64,000 bases of DNA from DATBLE01 sp036555585 (GTDB lineage Bacteria; Actinomycetota; Thermoleophilia; Gaiellales; Gaiellaceae), in NCBI GenBank assembly GCA_036555585.1, contig DATBLE010000009.1:102747-166746 (forward strand), in the 5' to 3' direction. The notes under the pieces were generated by a model. That model did no database searches and was not told where the DNA came from. It saw only the letters and a list, made by a program, of their open reading frames with translations. The first letter of the stretch is position 1. The number at the start of each line of letters is the position of its first letter. Both the position numbers and the translations under genes were made by a program. Below are positions 60,738 to 64,000 of the stretch, in pieces.

Positions 60738-61049
60738 ATGGAGGTGGCCGAGACGAGGGTGCAGCTCCCCGCGGGCGTCGGGCAGTCCTACGAGGTCTAC
60801 GTCAACGGCGTCCGTCAACGCCTCGGCGCCGACTTCGTCAGGAGCGGGGACGAGCTCGTCTTCCAGCGTCAGCTCGCCCACGAAGGGCGGCTCGGCTTCT
60901 GGCGCTGGACGTCCCTCTTCTTCGGCGTCGCGGGCACCTACCGGAAGCACGACAGCGTCGACGTGGTCTACGAGCTCGACGGCAAGAGAATCGTCCGAAC
61001 GGGGTTACGTGCCGCCGAGGGCAAACCGATAAGCACCGAGGAGCGTTGA
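60738..61049 (+). CDS. Conserved small protein of unknown function
   Basis: 103 residues, no signal or membrane helix. Beta-rich: TRVQLPAGVGQSYEVYVNGVRQRLGADFV then DELVFQRQLAHEGRLGFWRW. A mixed basic tail. The ATG at 60738 is 14 bp from the divergent ctaC start; an in-frame GTG at 60744 is an alternative. Found in front of the membrane protein gene with a 13-nt gap. Not recognised further. Confidence 0.6.
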   Translation: MEVAETRVQLPAGVGQSYEVYVNGVRQRLGADFVRSGDELVFQRQLAHEGRLGFWRWTSLFFGVAGTYRKHDSVDVVYELDGKRIVRTGLRAAEGKPISTEER

Positions 61050-61062
61050 TCAGGCAGAGACG

Positions 61063-62106
61063 ATGACGACCAGGCAGAGACAACCGAAGGTGATTGCCGC
61101 CGCGCTGGACATCGAGCGGCGCAACTTCCTGATCCTGCTGATCGCGGGCGCCCTGGCGCTCGCTGCGGGGATGGGCCTCGCCGACATGGCCGGCTACGAG
61201 CGGCTCGTGGAGGCCGTGCAGGACGTCGTGCCGACGTGGTTCGCGGTCTGCTTCGGCGGCCAGGTCGTCGCGTACCTGGGCTACGTGCTCGCGGTGCGCG
61301 ACATCGCCCGCGTCGACGGCGGCCCGCTCCTCTCGTTCAGGCTCTCGATGCGAACGGTCGTGGCCGGGTTCGGCGTCTTCGCCGCCACCCACGCCGCCGG
61401 CGGCTTCGCGGTCGACTACTGGACCTTCCGCCGCTCGGGGCTGCGGCGCCCCGAGGCGGTCGCCCGCGTGCTCGCGCTCGGCGCGCTCGAGTACGCCGTG
61501 CTCGCGCCGGCGGCGATGATCTGCGCGGTCGTGCTGCTGTTCGGCACCGGCGGCCACGTCCAGCATGCGATGACCTATCCGTGGCTCGCGGTCGTGCCCG
61601 GCTTCCTGGCCGCGCTCTGGGTGAGCTCCCCGAAGCGCGCGGAACGGCTCTCCGATCCGGGAAACGGCGGCCGTTTCAGGCAGTGGTTCGCCCACCTCGT
61701 CTCCGGGATCGTCAAGCTGCGCTGCCTCCTGTCCTCGCCGCACCGCCACGGCCTGGGCGTTGTCGGCGTCAGCCTCTACTGGCTGGGCGACATCGCCTGC
61801 CTCTGGGCGGCGCTGAAGATCTACAACGCGGAGATCTCGACGCCGGCGCTGATCCTCGCCTACGCGACGGGCTACGTCGCCACGCGGCGCTCGTTGCCCG
61901 CCGGCGGCGCGGGTCTGGTCGAGGTGATGATGACCTTCGCGCTCGTGTGGGTCGGCGTTCCGCTGGCGCCCGCGCTGCTCGGCGTCGTCACCTACCGTGC
62001 CTTCAGCTTCTGGCTGCCGGTGATCCCCGCGCTGGCCGCGCTGCCCGCCGTCCGGCGCATGCGGCAGGACTTCCGGCGCGGCGAGAAGGCCTTCGACAGT
62101 CGCTGA
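61063..62106 (+). CDS. Membrane protein, LPG-synthase TM (flippase-like) family
   Basis: 347 residues with about 8 helices, including LILLIAGALALAAGMGLADMAGY, VAYLGYVLAVRDI and LVVPGFLAALWV. The pattern FATHAAGGFAVDYWTFRRSGLRRPEAVARV and LPAGGAGLVEVMMTFALVWVGV matches the lysylphosphatidylglycerol synthase TM region/UPF0104 family. ATG start. The exact substrate (lipid flipping) is unproven. Confidence 0.8.
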   Translation: MTTRQRQPKVIAAALDIERRNFLILLIAGALALAAGMGLADMAGYERLVEAVQDVVPTWFAVCFGGQVVAYLGYVLAVRDIARVDGGPLLSFRLSMRTVVAGFGVFAATHAAGGFAVDYWTFRRSGLRRPEAVARVLALGALEYAVLAPAAMICAVVLLFGTGGHVQHAMTYPWLAVVPGFLAALWVSSPKRAERLSDPGNGGRFRQWFAHLVSGIVKLRCLLSSPHRHGLGVVGVSLYWLGDIACLWAALKIYNAEISTPALILAYATGYVATRRSLPAGGAGLVEVMMTFALVWVGVPLAPALLGVVTYRAFSFWLPVIPALAALPAVRRMRQDFRRGEKAFDSR

Positions 62107-62127
62107 AAGTCCTCCGGACTTTCAGCG
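62101..62127. repeat. 12-bp perfect inverted repeat at gene end
   Basis: CGCTGAAAGTCC, loop TCC, GGACTTTCAGCG. It includes the stop codon of the preceding gene and has no T-tract. Probably a hairpin protecting the 3' end or separating transcripts. Confidence 0.55.
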
Positions 62128-62138
62128 AGGGGACCGTG

Positions 62139-62152
62139 TAGGCTCGAAGCCG
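62139..62152 (+). promoter_or_regulatory. -10 element, leaderless amino-acid binding protein gene
   Basis: TAGGCT (62139-62144) is 8 nt before the ATG at 62153; the transcript would start at the start codon. It directly follows the inverted repeat. Confidence 0.45.
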
Positions 62153-63004
62153 ATGCGACCGCTCGCATTTCTCGCGTTTGCCCTTTCGGCTCTCGCCCTG
62201 ACGGCGACCGCGACCGGCGGTCGCACGGTCGCGACGGCGTCGTGCCCGACGGTCTCGAGCGGCGTCTTCACGGTCGGAACCGACAACCCGGCCTACCCGC
62301 CGTGGTTCGGGGGGTCGCCGCCGAAGGGATCGAAGTGGAAGATCAGCGACCCGACCAGCGGCAAGGGCTTCGAGAGCGCCGTCGCCTTCGCGGTCGCGAG
62401 AGAGCTCGGCTATCCGAAGGCCAAGGTCGTGTGGAAGTACGTGCCTTTCGCCAAGTCCTACGCCCCGGGCAAGAAGCCCTTCGACGTCGACATCAACGAG
62501 ATCTCCTTCACGCCGGCCCGCGCGAAGGTCGTCGACTTCTCGAAGTCCTACTACGACGTCGCCCAGGCGGTCGTCGTCAACAAGGGGACGAAGGCCGCCG
62601 CCGTGCGCTCGCTCACGGGGCTGCGCGGCCTGAGGCTGGGCGTGCAGATCGGCACGACCAGCTACGACGCGATCAAGAACGACATCAAGCCGTCGTCGCA
62701 GCCGAGGGTCTACGACACGAACGACAAGGCGGTGTTCGCGCTCAAGTCGAAGCAGATCGACGGCCTCGTCGTCGACCTGCCGACCGCGTTCTACGTGACC
62801 GCGGTGCAGGTGCCGAACGGCAAGATCATCGGGCAGCTCCCGACGAAGCCGGGCGGGGAGCACTTCGGCATGGTGCTGCAGAAGGGCAGCCCGCTGACCG
62901 CCTGCGTGAACAGGGCGCTGGCGGCGCTGAAGGCGAACGGCGCGTTGAAGAAGATCCAGGCGACCTGGCTGTCCAAGGTCGTCGGCGTCCCCGTCCTGCG
63001 GTAG
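62153..63004 (+). CDS. Polar amino acid ABC transporter, binding protein
   Basis: 283-residue family 3 solute-binding protein. Signal peptide (LAFLAFALSALALTATA). FTVGTDNPAYPPWFGG, GKGFESAVAFAVARELGY, DINEISFTPARAKVVDFSKSYYDVAQAVVVN and LGVQIGTTSYDAI are family motifs. It precedes a His/Glu-type permease and ATPase, giving a complete importer for a polar amino acid. Substrate unknown. Confidence 0.92.
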   Translation: MRPLAFLAFALSALALTATATGGRTVATASCPTVSSGVFTVGTDNPAYPPWFGGSPPKGSKWKISDPTSGKGFESAVAFAVARELGYPKAKVVWKYVPFAKSYAPGKKPFDVDINEISFTPARAKVVDFSKSYYDVAQAVVVNKGTKAAAVRSLTGLRGLRLGVQIGTTSYDAIKNDIKPSSQPRVYDTNDKAVFALKSKQIDGLVVDLPTAFYVTAVQVPNGKIIGQLPTKPGGEHFGMVLQKGSPLTACVNRALAALKANGALKKIQATWLSKVVGVPVLR

Positions 63005-63010
63005 CCCTCC

Positions 63011-63826
63011 TTGGCGAGGCGCCGGCGAGGCGAGGGTCGCCGCGGCGTCGTCATCGCGCTCGTCAGCACGGTCGTCGTCTTCACGGCGCTCGGCTTCGCG
63101 ATCGTCAACGCGCCCGGCTGGCCCGAGATCCGGCAGCAGTTCTTCGACGGCCACGAGTTCACGAGCACGTTCCCGGAGATCGCGTCCGCGTTCCTGCTGA
63201 ACGTGAAGATCTTCTGCATCTCCGAGGCCTTCATCCTCGTGCTCGCGCTCGGGCTGGCGGTCGTGCGGAGCCTGCCGGGGCCGGTGTTCTTCCCGGTGCG
63301 CGCGCTGGCCGTGGCTTATGCGGATTTCTTCCGCGGCGTGCCGACGATCCTCGTGATCACGCTGCTCGGCTTCGGGGCGCCGGCGCTCGGGCTGCAGGGG
63401 GTGCCGACCTCCGACGTATTCTGGGCGATCGTGGCGCTGGTCCTCGTCTACTCGGCGTACGTGGCCGAGGTGTACCGGGCGGGGATCGAGTCCGTGCATC
63501 CGAGCCAGGTGGCCTCGGCCCGGGCCCTCGGGCTCAGCCGGCGGAAGACGCTCTGGTTCGTCGTGCTGCCCCAGGCCGTGCGGCGCGTGATCCCGCCGCT
63601 CCTGAACGACTTCATCGGGCTCCAGAAGGACTCGGCGCTCGTCGCGTTCCTCGGGTACACCGAGGCGCTTCGCCAGTCGCAGATCATCACCGCGGCCGAC
63701 TTCGACTTCACCCCGTATGTCGCGCTCGCGCTGGTCTACATCGTGATCACGATCCCGCAGGCGAGGCTGGTCGACTGGATGGTCGCCCGGGACCGGAAGC
63801 GCCGGGCCGCGGCGGTGGGCGTGTGA
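63011..63826 (+). CDS. Polar amino acid ABC transporter, permease
   Basis: 271-residue membrane protein of the HisM/GlnP type. FFRGVPTILVITLLGFG and AYVAEVYRAGIESVHPSQVASARALGLSRRKTLWFVVLPQAVRRVIPPLLNDFIGLQKDSALVAFLG are the family hallmarks (EAA loop). TTG start at 63011, 6 nt after the binding-protein stop. It overlaps the ATPase by 4 nt. Confidence 0.93.
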   Translation: MARRRRGEGRRGVVIALVSTVVVFTALGFAIVNAPGWPEIRQQFFDGHEFTSTFPEIASAFLLNVKIFCISEAFILVLALGLAVVRSLPGPVFFPVRALAVAYADFFRGVPTILVITLLGFGAPALGLQGVPTSDVFWAIVALVLVYSAYVAEVYRAGIESVHPSQVASARALGLSRRKTLWFVVLPQAVRRVIPPLLNDFIGLQKDSALVAFLGYTEALRQSQIITAADFDFTPYVALALVYIVITIPQARLVDWMVARDRKRRAAAVGV

Positions 63827-64000
63827 GCGCGGCGGGCGACGGGATCGCCCTCCGGCTCGACGGCGTCCACAAGTCGTTCGACCAGCTCGAGGTGCTGAAG
63901 GGGATCTCGCTCGAGGTCGCCGAGCACGAGGTGATCTGCCTCATCGGCGCGTCGGGCTCGGGCAAGTCGACGCTGCTCCGGTGCGTGAACCTCCTCGAGC
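63823..64000 (+). CDS. Polar amino acid ABC transporter, ATPase, partial
   Basis: First ~59 residues of a GlnQ/HisP-type ATPase, cut by the window end. HKSFDQLEVLKGISLEV and Walker A GASGSGKS followed by TLLRCVNLLE are seen. GTG start overlapping the permease stop by 4 nt (GTGA). Confidence 0.9.
   Translation, partial: MSAAGDGIALRLDGVHKSFDQLEVLKGISLEVAEHEVICLIGASGSGKSTLLRCVNLLE

Overview
The window is GC-rich, gene-dense chromosomal DNA of an actinobacterium. The best guess is class Thermoleophilia (Gaiellales/Solirubrobacterales type). The basis is OpcA next to zwf, a PdtaS/PdtaR-like GAF/HisKA_2 plus ANTAR pair, a caa3-type oxidase, many GTG/TTG starts, 1-4 nt start/stop overlaps, and frequent leaderless starts with a TANNNT -10 box 6-8 nt before the start codon. 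The class is an inference; no rRNA or marker gene is present. There are about 62 protein genes, no tRNA or rRNA, no CRISPR and no insertion sequence.

Layout: 1-2.9 kb, sugar ABC importer (permease cut by the window edge, binding protein) with a LacI regulator and two matching operators. 3.0-3.6 kb, VapBC-type toxin-antitoxin pair. 3.75-4.5 kb, unknown secreted protein. 4.5-11.7 kb (minus), branched-chain amino acid operon: leader peptide, leuA, degenerate leuB-like gene, ilvB, ilvN, ilvC, ilvD. 11.9-16.2 kb, gltB. 16.2-23.0 kb, arginine operon argC-J-B-D-R-G-H without argF, behind a double ARG box. 23.0-29.4 kb, histidine genes: hisA divergent from hisR(yerC)-hisG-hisD-hisCB(fused)-hisH-hisF-hisIE. 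29.5-31.8 kb (minus), shortened GNAT gene, glnK-type PII and amt behind a leader with a terminator. 31.8-34.4 kb, ABC-2 exporter and methyltransferase. 35.2-36.9 kb, glnA with its own leader terminator and possible small RNA downstream. 36.9-42.5 kb, small membrane proteins, histidine kinase/ANTAR regulator pair, a winged-helix protein, a U32-like protein. 42.5-44.4 kb, ABC-F ATPase. 44.4-52.4 kb, transketolase divergent from rpiB-tal-pgi-gnd-zwf-opcA. 52.4-55.6 kb, ECF sigma with DUF4349 membrane protein and a secreted Fn3-like protein. 55.7-60.7 kb (minus), caa3 oxidase ctaC-ctaD-ctaB, a 39-residue membrane protein, an amidase. 60.7-64 kb, unknown protein, LPG-synthase-like membrane protein, polar amino acid ABC importer (ATPase cut by the window edge).

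The theme is nitrogen assimilation and amino acid synthesis, followed by central carbon metabolism and respiration. Ammonium enters by Amt under PII, is fixed by GlnA and GltB, and feeds arginine, histidine and branched-chain synthesis; the oxidative pentose phosphate cluster supplies NADPH and ribose phosphate.

The most interesting signal is regulatory. The leaders of glnA and of the GNAT-glnK-amt operon share a 15-nt hairpin motif (consensus AGGCGAWGKSGCCTC) whose 3' arm is also the 5' arm of an intrinsic terminator, giving mutually exclusive hairpins. An ANTAR-domain regulator, from a family of RNA-binding antiterminators, lies about 3 kb from glnA. Other notable points are the HisC-HisB fusion, a LeuB-like protein without its catalytic loop, a branched-chain leader peptide, a lacI gene with an apparent ATC start, a GNAT gene with an internal deletion, and a CtaB with an extra N-terminal membrane domain.
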